Source: Clostridia bacterium
Lineage (GTDB): Bacteria; Bacillota; Clostridia; Oscillospirales; CAG-272
Direction of reading: 5' to 3'
Assembly: GCA_017938885.1 (NCBI GenBank)
Contig: JAGBAS010000088.1
Coordinates: forward strand, 1 to 36,875
Length of the DNA: 36,875 bases
Each line of letters begins with the position of its first letter. Position 1 is the stretch's first letter. The notes under the pieces were generated by a model. The model saw nothing but the letters and a program-made list of their open reading frames with translations. It did not search any database and was not told the DNA's origin. Both the position numbers and the translations under genes were made by a program. Shown here piece after piece: positions 1 to 8,200 of the stretch.

Positions 1-778
1 AACGCATTCTATCGGTAAATTTGATATCGATGGGGGGATATCCGGCTTTCATCAGTTCAAGGTTGATGATGAGGCGTCCGGTTCTGCCGTTGCCGTCGAT
101 GAAGGGGTGAATGAATTCGAACGCGATATGCAGGTCGGCGAGCTTTTCCACGATATTGCGATCGTCGTTTGCGTACTCCATCATAAGGTCATTCATCTTT
201 GGCTCGATCAAATAGGGCTGAACGGGATCCTGCTTTGCGCCCATAATGCGGACGGGCACTCTGCGGTACACGCCACGGTCGAGAGGTTTATCTGCGAGGA
301 CGAGGGAGTGGATCTGTTTGATCACTGTTTCCGACAGAGGAGTACGCTCCTTGACAAGATCGCAGATGAAGTAGAACGCGTCCTTATGGCCGACCGCTTC
401 CATGTGGTCCTTCAGCGGTTTTTGATCGATGGTCAAGCCCTTGAGTACCATATCGGTTTCACGCAGGGTAAGCGTGTTGCCCTCGATGGCGTTGGAGTTG
501 TAGGTATATTCAATCATGAAGTCCTCGTTCAGACGCGCCACCTCACCCTCGGTGAGAGGTCTGCGACCGTCGAGTTCAATTTTCTTTCTTTCGATCTGAG
601 CGAGAAGGGTTTCCTTTCCGCGAATGCGTCCATCGGCAGGCTTGGGAGCGTTATCGGGAACAAACCAGAGCTTGCCCTCGCGCCATGCGCCGTCAATCTG
701 TCCGTTTACGCAGAGAGTGCGGACACGTCTGTCAGAGATGCCCCATTTCTCTGCGGCTTGCTTTGTTGTCATAGCCAT
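1..778 (-). CDS. Fic family protein with N-terminal HTH domain (partial, C-terminus outside window)
   Basis: Reading the minus strand from the ATG at 778 gives about 259 codons with no stop before the window edge. The catalytic Fic motif HPFIDGNGRTGR is at residues 224-235 and is intact (His224, Asp228, Arg235). An inhibitory helix motif S-x3-E-G (Ser95, Glu99, Gly100) lies before it, the class II arrangement in which the glutamate blocks ATP binding until relieved. Residues 1 to about 45 look like a MerR/excisionase-type helix-turn-helix. Fic proteins usually AMPylate protein hydroxyl groups; the target here is unknown. A GAGG ribosome-binding site precedes the start; a second ATG sits two codons later. 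The HTH and the repeats upstream suggest autoregulation (inference). It lies inside what appears to be an integrated element. Confidence 0.9.
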   Translation of the reverse strand, partial: MAMTTKQAAEKWGISDRRVRTLCVNGQIDGAWREGKLWFVPDNAPKPADGRIRGKETLLAQIERKKIELDGRRPLTEGEVARLNEDFMIEYTYNSNAIEGNTLTLRETDMVLKGLTIDQKPLKDHMEAVGHKDAFYFICDLVKERTPLSETVIKQIHSLVLADKPLDRGVYRRVPVRIMGAKQDPVQPYLIEPKMNDLMMEYANDDRNIVEKLADLHIAFEFIHPFIDGNGRTGRLIINLELMKAGYPPIDIKFTDRMR

Positions 779-829
779 TATTCATACCTCGTTATGTTGA
801 GATTTCGAATTTTATAATATATCAGTATA

Positions 830-858
830 AGTATACCACATTTTCGGCATAATGTCAA
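830..858 (-). promoter_or_regulatory. Promoter of the Fic gene
   Basis: On the minus strand, TTGACA (858-853) and TATACT (835-830) are separated by exactly 17 bp, with TGG before the -10. The start codon is about 50 bp downstream. Confidence 0.85.
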
Positions 859-861
859 TCG

Positions 862-953
862 TTTGCGGAATAATAATCATAAATTTACGGAATAATTAAA
901 ATTCGCTTTATTCAGTGAACAGAGCGAATTTTCAGCGAATAAAGCGAATTTTC
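862..953. repeat. Nested direct and inverted repeats upstream of the Fic promoter (candidate operator)
   Basis: A 13-bp motif, TTTrCGGAATAAT, occurs at 862-874 and 884-896, 22 bp apart. A perfect 16-bp inverted repeat follows: AAAATTCGCTTTATTC at 898-913 and its reverse complement at 937-952. AGCGAATTTTC is also directly repeated at 923-933 and 943-953, 20 bp apart. Spacings near two helical turns fit cooperative binding of a dimeric HTH protein. The repeats end just upstream of the Fic -35 box. Confidence 0.7.
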
Positions 954-1018
954 GCTCAGCGGATGGCAGGGAGATTTACGCCGAACCTCCAAAAATTTGC
1001 ATAGAGGGACGCGGCTCG

Positions 1019-1203
1019 TAATCTTTGACTACAGCACCGCATATTTTGGGTGGTGATGGCACTATTGGGGCGGTAATAATGTCGGGGTATTTGTTGGTGC
1101 AGCACGTATTTTCATTTTAGTCAAGTACGATTAGGTAAATCGTGATTAGGTATTTTTGAATCGTGAGTCCGTGGCTCGCTCGGCCTTAATCTTTGATTAC
1201 AGC
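1019..1203. repeat. Imperfect direct repeats near the attachment site
   Basis: TAATCTTTGAyTACAGC occurs at 1019-1035 and 1187-1203 with one mismatch. A shorter repeat, GATTAGGTA, is at 1129-1137 and 1144-1152. No gene overlaps them. Direct repeats at this distance from a tRNA attachment core resemble integrase arm sites, but nothing proves that use. Confidence 0.4.
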
Positions 1204-1229
1204 GTATCACTTTTTGATCTGTGAAGGAC

Positions 1230-1258
1230 TTGAAAATTTCTCTGTTTTATGTTATAAT
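1230..1258 (+). promoter_or_regulatory. Strong promoter with no obvious coding gene downstream
   Basis: TTGAAA (1230-1235) and TATAAT (1253-1258) with a 17-bp spacer ending in TGT. The next convincing start codon in this direction is at 1889 and has its own promoter, so this promoter probably makes a short RNA. Confidence 0.65.
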
Positions 1259-1264
1259 GGTTAC

Positions 1265-1460
1265 AGTAAAAATCCACCTCGGGTTGGAGCTTGCGGCTCA
1301 TGCGAGGTGGCGATAGAAGTATAGGATTTAGGTCTGACCACAATCTTGACCATATACGGTTCCGGACTACGTGGAAACAGTGCTTGAAAGAGCACACGAA
1401 AGCAGTGATTTCAGATTAAAAAGCATCAAAAATCACTCAAAAACCCTTATTTTACAAGGG
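1265..1460 (+). ncRNA. Candidate small structured RNA
   Basis: Starting just after the orphan promoter, the transcript would contain a hairpin with arms CCACCTCG and CGAGGTGG around 1274-1312 and, further on, a CCCTT/AAGGG hairpin at 1444-1460. No open reading frame here has a believable ribosome-binding site or protein-like sequence. I do not recognise an RNA family. The 3' end is a guess, since no clear U-run follows the last hairpin. Confidence 0.3.
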
Positions 1461-1468
1461 ATTTTGCG

Positions 1469-1513
1469 TTTGGGAGCACGATGCCGCAGGTTCGAATCCT
1501 GTCACTCCGACCA
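1469..1513 (+). pseudogene. tRNA-Pro(TGG) 3' fragment: attachment site of an integrated element
   Basis: The sequence begins at the anticodon loop TTTGGGA (1469-1475, anticodon TGG) and runs through the anticodon-stem 3' strand (1476-1480), a 5-nt variable region, a complete T arm (GCAGG stem, TTCGAAT loop, CCTGT), the acceptor 3' strand CACTCCG, discriminator A and encoded CCA. The bases before 1469 cannot form the anticodon stem, and D arm and acceptor 5' strand are missing. This is the block that tyrosine integrases recombine in a tRNA 3' end. Because the fragment points right and is followed by a terminator, the element should lie to the left. Confidence 0.85.
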
Positions 1514-1576
1514 AACCTTACTAATTCGAACGTTCGAAATTCCAAACGAATTGTGAACGAATTAGTAAGGTTTTTT
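1514..1576 (+). terminator. Terminator behind the tRNA fragment
   Basis: AACCTTACTAATTCG (1514-1528) pairs perfectly with 1558-1572, followed by a T-run. A palindrome TTCGAACGTTCGAA sits in the loop region. It is probably the original terminator of the tRNA gene. Confidence 0.8.
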
Positions 1577-1818
1577 CTTTGTTTTAGGAGTAATCCCGCT
1601 TTTTCAGCCTTCGCTGTGTTGACAGAATAGATGCAAACGCGAAAAAAACGGATGTCACAAGGCATTTGTTTTTTGCACCCATTTTTCAAGCGTTGATCTT
1701 TGCAGATGCCGAATGCCCAAACACTGCGAGGAGGGGAGTTGAATGCATATAACCGCCCTTTATGGGGAGATCCTGCGATCTTTATTCGCTCGTTTTGCGA
1801 GTGAAAAAATGCAAAGGG
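1577..1818. other. Intergenic stretch without recognised features
   Basis: Between the terminator and the next promoter I see no gene with a ribosome-binding site and no convincing RNA structure. Open frames on either strand here read like chance sequence. Confidence 0.5.
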
Positions 1819-1847
1819 TTGACATTCATACACAAGTATGGTATAAT
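1819..1847 (+). promoter_or_regulatory. Promoter of the glycyl-radical operon
   Basis: TTGACA (1819-1824), 17-bp spacer ending in TGG, TATAAT (1842-1847). The leader to the TTG start is only about 35 nt, so there is little room for a leader-based control element. Confidence 0.9.
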
Positions 1848-1888
1848 CGACAAAGATGACATGGATTTTTTGGAAAGAGGTGCGTGGA

Positions 1889-2716
1889 TTGACAGGTACA
1901 ATATTCGATATTCAGCATTTTTCCGTTCACGATGGGCCGGGAATACGAACAACTGTTTTTATGAAGGGCTGCCCTCTCCGATGCAAATGGTGCCATAATC
2001 CCGAGGGACTTTCAAAGTCTTTGCAACTCCGTTTTTTTGAGGATAAATGTATCGGTTGCGGTTTGTGCGGAGAGAGAAAAGAGCTTTTGGACGCGCAAAG
2101 ATGTCCTTCCGAAGCACTTACAATTTGTGGCAGAGAGGTGGACGAAGACGAAGTCATTGATGAGGTATTAAAGGATACGATCTTTTATTCGGACAACGGC
2201 GGTATTACGTTTTCAGGCGGAGAGTGCCTGCTTCAAGCTGATTTTGTAGCGTCTGTTCTTCGTAAAGCAAAGGCAGTGGGATTACACACCGCTATTGACA
2301 CGTGCGGATACGTTCCATTTGAAGCATTCGAAAAGACATTGGCATACTGTGATCTTTATCTATATGACGTAAAATGTTTTACTTCTGCTTTGCATAAGGC
2401 ATACACCGGAGTTGATAATTTTCTGATTATGAACAATTTGAATCGTTTGGCAGAGGTTCAAAAGGATATATGGATCAGAATACCCGTTATCCCCGGGTTT
2501 AATAACGACATAGAAGAAATGACACAAATAGCGGAGCTTATTTCGTCGATGGCATCGGTAAAACAGCTTACGCTTATGCCATACCATACACTTGGGGCAA
2601 GTAAATATAAAACTCTCGGATTTGAATATCCCTTTGACACGGATAAGCGGATATCCGAGCGGGAGCTTGTGTTGTTAAAAAGAGTTTTTCACGATAAAAA
2701 TATTACTGTCATTTGA
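1889..2716 (+). CDS. Glycyl-radical enzyme activating enzyme (radical SAM)
   Basis: This 275-residue radical SAM protein should use S-adenosylmethionine and a 4Fe-4S cluster to place a glycyl radical on the enzyme encoded next door. The CxxxCxxC motif is Cys28, Cys32, Cys35. A short ferredoxin-like insert has only four cysteines (54, 57, 60, 72), enough for one auxiliary cluster, whereas many clostridial activases carry two. SGGEC, the usual SAM-binding GGE region, follows. I chose TTG at 1889 because AGAGG lies about 7 nt upstream and the family's N-terminus (GTIFDIQHFSVHDGPGIRT) begins there; an in-frame ATG at 1856 lacks a ribosome-binding site. It is the first gene of a two-gene operon; the next start is 21 nt past its stop. 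Confidence 0.9.
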   Translation: MTGTIFDIQHFSVHDGPGIRTTVFMKGCPLRCKWCHNPEGLSKSLQLRFFEDKCIGCGLCGERKELLDAQRCPSEALTICGREVDEDEVIDEVLKDTIFYSDNGGITFSGGECLLQADFVASVLRKAKAVGLHTAIDTCGYVPFEAFEKTLAYCDLYLYDVKCFTSALHKAYTGVDNFLIMNNLNRLAEVQKDIWIRIPVIPGFNNDIEEMTQIAELISSMASVKQLTLMPYHTLGASKYKTLGFEYPFDTDKRISERELVLLKRVFHDKNITVI

Positions 2717-2737
2717 TGATGAAAGGTGAAAGTAATT

Positions 2738-4933
2738 ATGATGACAAGAACAGAATTTTTAAGAGCACAGACCATATCCGGAGCAAACAAATGCCGCAGA
2801 ACGCCCATGATCCCGATGTCCGTTTCTGACGAGCCCGGCGGTATAGCCGAGCGAAGAGCGCTTGCTCTCAAAATGATATTTGAACATATGCCTATATACA
2901 TAGGCCCCCAAGAGCTTATCGTAGGAACAAGGACGTTCTTTTCGCCAAACAAGGGGAATGAGGATGGGCATGACCCTTTTCAGTACGGCCTGTACACATA
3001 CGTTCCTTATCTTAACGAGGCCGATATTGCACTGTTCGGTTGCGATCAAAGCTATAAAAACAAAACGCACTATACACCGGATTTCGGTATTATTTTAGAG
3101 AAGGGCATTGACGGTATCCTTGAAGAAGCCGAAAACAGAAAAAAAGATGCATCACTGAATAGAGTCAATCTTGACTTTCTTTCGGCAGTTGTTATTGCTT
3201 ATAGCGGATTAAAAGGTTTAATTTTGAGGTATTCGGAAGAAGCCCGGGCTTTGGCAGAGAGAGAACAGGGGGATCATAAAGCCGAGCTTTTGGAAGTATC
3301 CCGCATATGTGAGAAAATAAGCGGGAAACGTCCCGATACCTTTCACGAGGCCGTTCAGCTTTTATGGTTTGCGCATCTTGGTACGATAATCGAAAGCTTT
3401 GAGTTCATCAATTACGGAAGACTTGACGTTATTCTCGGCAGATATCTGAAGGATACGCCGCGCGAAGAAGCTCAGCAGCTTGTCGAATGCCTGCTCTTGA
3501 AAATGTATGATCAGGTAGACATTGTTACTTCTTATCTTCACAATTACGCCGCTCAGCTTGTCGTTACACTCGGAGGCGTACTTCCCGACGGAAGCAGTGC
3601 TGTAAACGAAGTGTCCATGATGTTTCTTGAAGCGATCGATAAGATACGCCTTCCGGAACCTGAGTTTAATTTGAGAATAAACAGTAAAAACCCTCCCGAG
3701 TTTCTTGATAAAGCCTCCGAGTTGACCATAAGCGGGTGCAATTTTATTTCATACTACAATGACGACCTGTTTGTCGAAAGCTTGAACAAAGCAGGCATTC
3801 TCATTGAGTACGCAAGAAGCTATGCCTTTGACTTGTGTCAAGACATCAATATCCCGGGAATCGGTGATTTCTTTTGGTTAGGTTCACCTTCTCTTGCGTT
3901 CATTTTGATGGACGTTTTGAAGGATTGTGGCGAGTTGCACGGCTTTGACGAGTTGCTGTGTAAATTCAAGGATCGCATCGCACAGGAAATTGAGGAAGCG
4001 ATCAAACATTATAATATTGCCGAAGAGCATATTCTTCTGTATGCTCAAGGGCAGGACGAAAAATACTTTCAAGGAATAAAGGAGCACAAAAAGCCCATTG
4101 ATCGAGGGGGGTGCTCTCCCATGGCTCCCTTGCCTTTGATAAGTCCGCTTTATCACGGAAGCATGGAGAATGCGTTGGATATTGCGTTTGTGCCGTATCC
4201 CGTAAAGGAAAAGGGAATGTTTTTCGGAACAGCTACGGAAGCCATAAATTCTCTTGCCGCTATAAAGAAAGTGGTTTATGAGGAAAAGAGATTTTCGCTT
4301 GGAGAGATATACTCGGCGTGCCGGTCAAATTACCAAGGCGAAAAAGGCGCTTTCATAAAAAGTGTTCTCTGGAACTGTCCGAAATGGGGCAATAACGATG
4401 ACTACGTTGACGCAATAGCAAAGGATGTTCTGGAATTTTGCCTGAGCCAAACTCGGAATTACAAAACGTTTCTTGGCGGCCGGGTCCTCGGCGGTATTCA
4501 TCAACCGCACCCTGTCCCGACGGGAAAAAACCTGATGGCGACGCCGGAAGGAAGATGTGCCGGTACACCTGTTGCCGTTACACTCACGCCTGAAAGCGGA
4601 ACCGCGAAAAACGGTCCCACCGCAATTCTGCATTCTGCCGCAAAGATAGATCCCATGCTCGTTCAGTGGAATTATTGCGTTATGGTAAACTATTTTGCGT
4701 CAACATTCCGGGGGAATAACGGAAAAGAAATCTTCAAATGCCTGCTGACCGGATATTTCAAGGAAGGCGGACTGCAACATCAGCCAAACGTTCTCAATGT
4801 TGAGGATTTGAAAAACGCCCAACTCGAGCCCGTAAAGTACAAAGATCTGATCGTTCGGCTTTGGGGTGTTTCGGCTCATTTTGTCGATCTTCCCCGAGAA
4901 TTGCAGGACGAGTTGATCGCGAGGTTCAGTTGA
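2738..4933 (+). CDS. Glycyl-radical enzyme, PFL-like, substrate unknown
   Basis: This 731-residue protein has the length and fold signature of the PFL2-type glycyl-radical family. The radical glycine is in RLWGVSAHF near the C-terminus (Gly710), which departs from the common RVxGYS motif. The catalytic cysteine is Cys367 in DLCQD; the preceding NDDLF...ARSYAFD region aligns with the segment before GCVE in dehydratases and C-N or C-S lyases of the family. The usual Cys-x-Glu is therefore Cys-Gln-Asp, so the general base differs and the substrate cannot be assigned to choline, diol, hydroxyproline or isethionate chemistry. Start ATG 2738 is preceded by AAAGGTG at about 9 nt; an upstream GTG at 2726 overlaps that site. 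No microcompartment genes are nearby. Confidence 0.9.
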   Translation: MMTRTEFLRAQTISGANKCRRTPMIPMSVSDEPGGIAERRALALKMIFEHMPIYIGPQELIVGTRTFFSPNKGNEDGHDPFQYGLYTYVPYLNEADIALFGCDQSYKNKTHYTPDFGIILEKGIDGILEEAENRKKDASLNRVNLDFLSAVVIAYSGLKGLILRYSEEARALAEREQGDHKAELLEVSRICEKISGKRPDTFHEAVQLLWFAHLGTIIESFEFINYGRLDVILGRYLKDTPREEAQQLVECLLLKMYDQVDIVTSYLHNYAAQLVVTLGGVLPDGSSAVNEVSMMFLEAIDKIRLPEPEFNLRINSKNPPEFLDKASELTISGCNFISYYNDDLFVESLNKAGILIEYARSYAFDLCQDINIPGIGDFFWLGSPSLAFILMDVLKDCGELHGFDELLCKFKDRIAQEIEEAIKHYNIAEEHILLYAQGQDEKYFQGIKEHKKPIDRGGCSPMAPLPLISPLYHGSMENALDIAFVPYPVKEKGMFFGTATEAINSLAAIKKVVYEEKRFSLGEIYSACRSNYQGEKGAFIKSVLWNCPKWGNNDDYVDAIAKDVLEFCLSQTRNYKTFLGGRVLGGIHQPHPVPTGKNLMATPEGRCAGTPVAVTLTPESGTAKNGPTAILHSAAKIDPMLVQWNYCVMVNYFASTFRGNNGKEIFKCLLTGYFKEGGLQHQPNVLNVEDLKNAQLEPVKYKDLIVRLWGVSAHFVDLPRELQDELIARFS

Positions 4934-5030
4934 TTGTTTCCTTTATATTTTTGCGGTTCGTAATCGCAACACCTTGCGCCGATCTCTCAAAAGTCGTGTA
5001 TTGTACAGAGTGGGGATCATATGCCCCGGG

Positions 5031-5063
5031 AAAGCCTCGTTGCATAAGCATCGGGGCTTTTTT
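5031..5063 (+). terminator. Terminator of the glycyl-radical operon
   Basis: AAAGCCTCG (5031-5039) pairs with CGGGGCTTT, followed by further T residues. One T-G pair is needed. It separates the operon from the surface locus. Confidence 0.75.
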
Positions 5064-5173
5064 GATATCCGTCGTGTATGGACAACGTCACACGAGGCGT
5101 GGTCATTTACTTGAAAAGAGTTAATAAATATTAAACTTTATATAAACATTATCCGAACAATAGGTGGTGAACA

Positions 5174-5213
5174 TTGACAAATGTGACGGATGGGTGTATA
5201 ATGCGTGTATAAT
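5174..5213 (+). promoter_or_regulatory. Promoter of the surface-protein locus, with tandem -10 boxes
   Basis: TTGACA (5174-5179), 17-bp spacer, TATAAT (5197-5202). A second TATAAT lies at 5208-5213, 11 bp further. The stretch upstream (about 5120-5160) is very AT-rich and could act as an UP element. Unlike most promoters in the window it lacks TGN before the -10. Confidence 0.8.
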
Positions 5214-5222
5214 TTAGCATGA

Positions 5223-5250
5223 AGCGAAAAATATATGCAAGTTTTTCGCT
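5223..5250 (+). other. Hairpin in the mRNA leader of the giant surface protein
   Basis: AGCGAAAAA (5223-5231) and TTTTTCGCT (5242-5250) form a perfect 9-bp stem 4 nt before the AAGGAG ribosome-binding site. It has no U-run after it, so it is not a terminator; 5'-end stabilisation or translational control are possible. Confidence 0.6.
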
Positions 5251-5265
5251 GAAAAGGAGTATGTG

Positions 5266-8200
5266 ATGAAACGAGTGATCGCGTTCTTGTTGGCGGTTGT
5301 CATGACTTTGTCTATGATGCCGGTTGCGGCCTTGAACATTCTGGCTGCTGAGGATCCGAACAATGACCGTGCCCTCCTTGGCTATGCGGCCAAGGCTATT
5401 GCCGGTCAACCTGTGGTCGAGGATCTGAACAACAACAGTTTTTATCCCGGCCAGTACGGCATTACGGCCGAAGAATTCTGTTCCGTGGGAACCATCAAGA
5501 TCGACTGGGATCCCGAGGCTTTTGCCAAATTGAACGTTACCGACGGGGATATGGATGACTGGGCGGTTGCCGGCTACAATCCAATTATGGTAGATGCGTC
5601 GAATATGGTGTCCTGGCTTGGCGACGTTCCGGATGAATGGAGCACCTTGGCTTTTTTCGTTGCCGATTCCAAGAATATATACTTTGGATTCTACATTACC
5701 GATCCCGACTTTGCATACGGTAATGAGGGGTATTACAACGGCGATGCCATTCAGCTCTGTCTGGATTTTGGCAACGTGATCGGGGATCAGCTCGAGGAGG
5801 ATCCCGACTCTGTTTACAATCCCAAAAATATTTTCTATTCATTCTCCTGTAACGGTGACGGCGCACCTTTGCAGATCATGCGCCAGGAATCCGGGTCGGA
5901 TGGGCTTCTGACCGAGGCTGACGGCGTTGCAGGCTCTGCCTCCCGTACCGAAAGTGGCTGGTGCGCCGAGTTTTCCATGTCTTGGGATAGGCTGTACAAG
6001 GACTATGCCTGGAAGGCATGGGGCGAGGATGTCCAGATTCTTCACATGGGCGGCGATGAGAATCTGCCTCTTGAGATCGGTTGTTGCCTGTACTATCTGG
6101 ATCGCTCTGAACCCAACGGTCTCGTCAACTGGGCGGCCGGTACAACGAACGGTATTACCTACAGGGACGGCACTCCCGCCGTTTCCTGGACTGCCTACGA
6201 CAACGGTATCCATCTGGAGCTGGATTACGAGGAGGGCATGGAGTTCAACTGCGGCGGTATTGTGATCGATGGGGTTGAGAGACCCATGGGAACCCTGAAT
6301 AACGCGGCTGACTTCAACACTATTGTAGTTTCTAATGTCATCGGCGGTGATCCCTCCTATAAGGAAACTTACACCACCGCAAGCGGTTGGATCACCGAGA
6401 ATAGTGCTATTCAGTGCGGCGGTGCTTCGGTTTCAAATCCTCAGTTCCCCGTGATTGGCCCGGATAATACCTACAAGGCTGTTTGCTTGAACGGTAAGGT
6501 CACTGCTCCCGGCAAGCTGACGTCTCCCGTTTTGACGGGCATCATATCCGAGCTGAATATGTCCTACACCAAGATGTTCACGGATACCCAGCTGTCCGTT
6601 ACCATCACCATCACCGATCTTTCTACCGGTGCGGTCTACACCCGGAACGTGTTCAAGGAAGCGGACAAGAATGACAAGTATACTGTCTGGAATTATAAGT
6701 GGGTTCTGGAGACCCCGATCGTGGGTCCTTTCATCATTGAGGTCGTCAACAATTGTCCGTCGGCTGTAGAAGCCAATAAGGATCGCATGACCATTCTGAG
6801 TCTGACTTGGAGCGCGGTTCCCTCGGAGAGCCCTGAGGAGCCTGAGACTCCCAGCGATTGCACGGACAGCTTCCTTTCGAATGTGGATGTCAATGAGGTA
6901 GGTACCGAGCTGGACGCGACCGATCTGCGTGATTTCTTTGTGATCGAATGTCCGTTGAATAATAGCGAGATCGTTCATGACAACGGCGATAAGAAGTACA
7001 AAATGGGCGGGATTTCGGATATGTTCGCCAATATGAACAGCCGGTATTTTTTCCGCTTTAAAGACATTTCTTTCAATCAGTGTACCTGGATGTTTGCCCG
7101 CGGTTACAAGGTCGTCAACTCCGATGAGCTGATCGAGAAATTCAATCCCAGCGAAGGTATCTACAAGATCAACAATTATTATGAAACCGATGCGAACGGC
7201 CACATGGGCGGCGCAGGTATCTACGCGCAGCTTCTCGGCGGTATGCTGAATATCGTTTTGAAGTATTACGATCCCAGTATCGTGACCCGTGTCGGAAACG
7301 TGATTTACTCTATTCCCTGCGAGGGAAGTGAGATAATGATCGCCGACGACGGCAAGCTGGTTTCCATTATTGTGGATGGAAAGACCTATGCCACCGTTGA
7401 GTTGAGCGGCTCGGTGGCCTACACGGATATGACTGAGGTTTTTCCGCGTAATGATTTTGCGGAGACCGCCGTTCTCCGTTTGGCAAACGGTGAGACGTAT
7501 ACGCTTCAAAACACCCTGATCGCTTGTAGCTACGAAAGCCAGGTAGGTATCGTTGTCAGACCCGGCGATATTCATTTTTCTGCCGTTCAGGTGGGCGGGT
7601 ATTCGGATGTGGCAGTGCCCGATTTGGGTCAGACGGCCGTGACACCTTGGCCCGATATGCCTGAGCCCGATACTGAGCCCGATACTGAGCCCGATACTGA
7701 GCCCGATACTGAGCCCGATACTGAGCCCGATATTGAGCCTGATCCGAATGAGCCTGAGCCCGATCCCGACATCCCCGCCATCCCCGCCATCGGCAACTAC
7801 AACGTTCCCATGGATCAGTGGGTCATTACCGGTCACAAGCCCGGAATCGCCTATGCAGATGAAGCGAATTTGGGCCCGATGGTTCAAGCGGCCGGATTGG
7901 ATCGTGCAGCACTGCTCCATCAAGGCTCCATCGGCCTCGGTGAGATCGACCTGTCCCTTTACAGCAAAGTCATCGTTACTTATACCACCGATGCCAGCGA
8001 ATACACGCAAAGCCATTACGAGAATAACCCGCAGAATCGCTTCCTGCTGCTCAACGCCGATTCCTCCATGGTGTATTCTCCCGCCCAGAGCAAGATCGTT
8101 GCGGAAACCACCTACAGTCTGCCTTGGAGCAGCTGGCAGTTGACAACTATGGAGATCGACCTCACAAACGTGGATTACAACGGCCCCGTATATTTATCTT

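Noticed and set aside
107..817. A 236-codon plus-strand frame at the left edge
   Set aside because: The opposite strand encodes a Fic protein with intact motifs; this frame has no recognisable family and no ribosome-binding site.
1469..1513. An intact tRNA gene
   Set aside because: Bases before the anticodon loop cannot pair with the anticodon 3' strand, and D arm and acceptor 5' strand are missing.
1447..1833. A 128-codon minus-strand frame containing GRSDRIRTCGIV
   Set aside because: That peptide is the antisense translation of a tRNA 3' end, which is present at 1469-1513.
7663..7734. CRISPR array
   Set aside because: Repeats of 12 bp are directly adjacent with no spacers and lie in frame in a coding gene.
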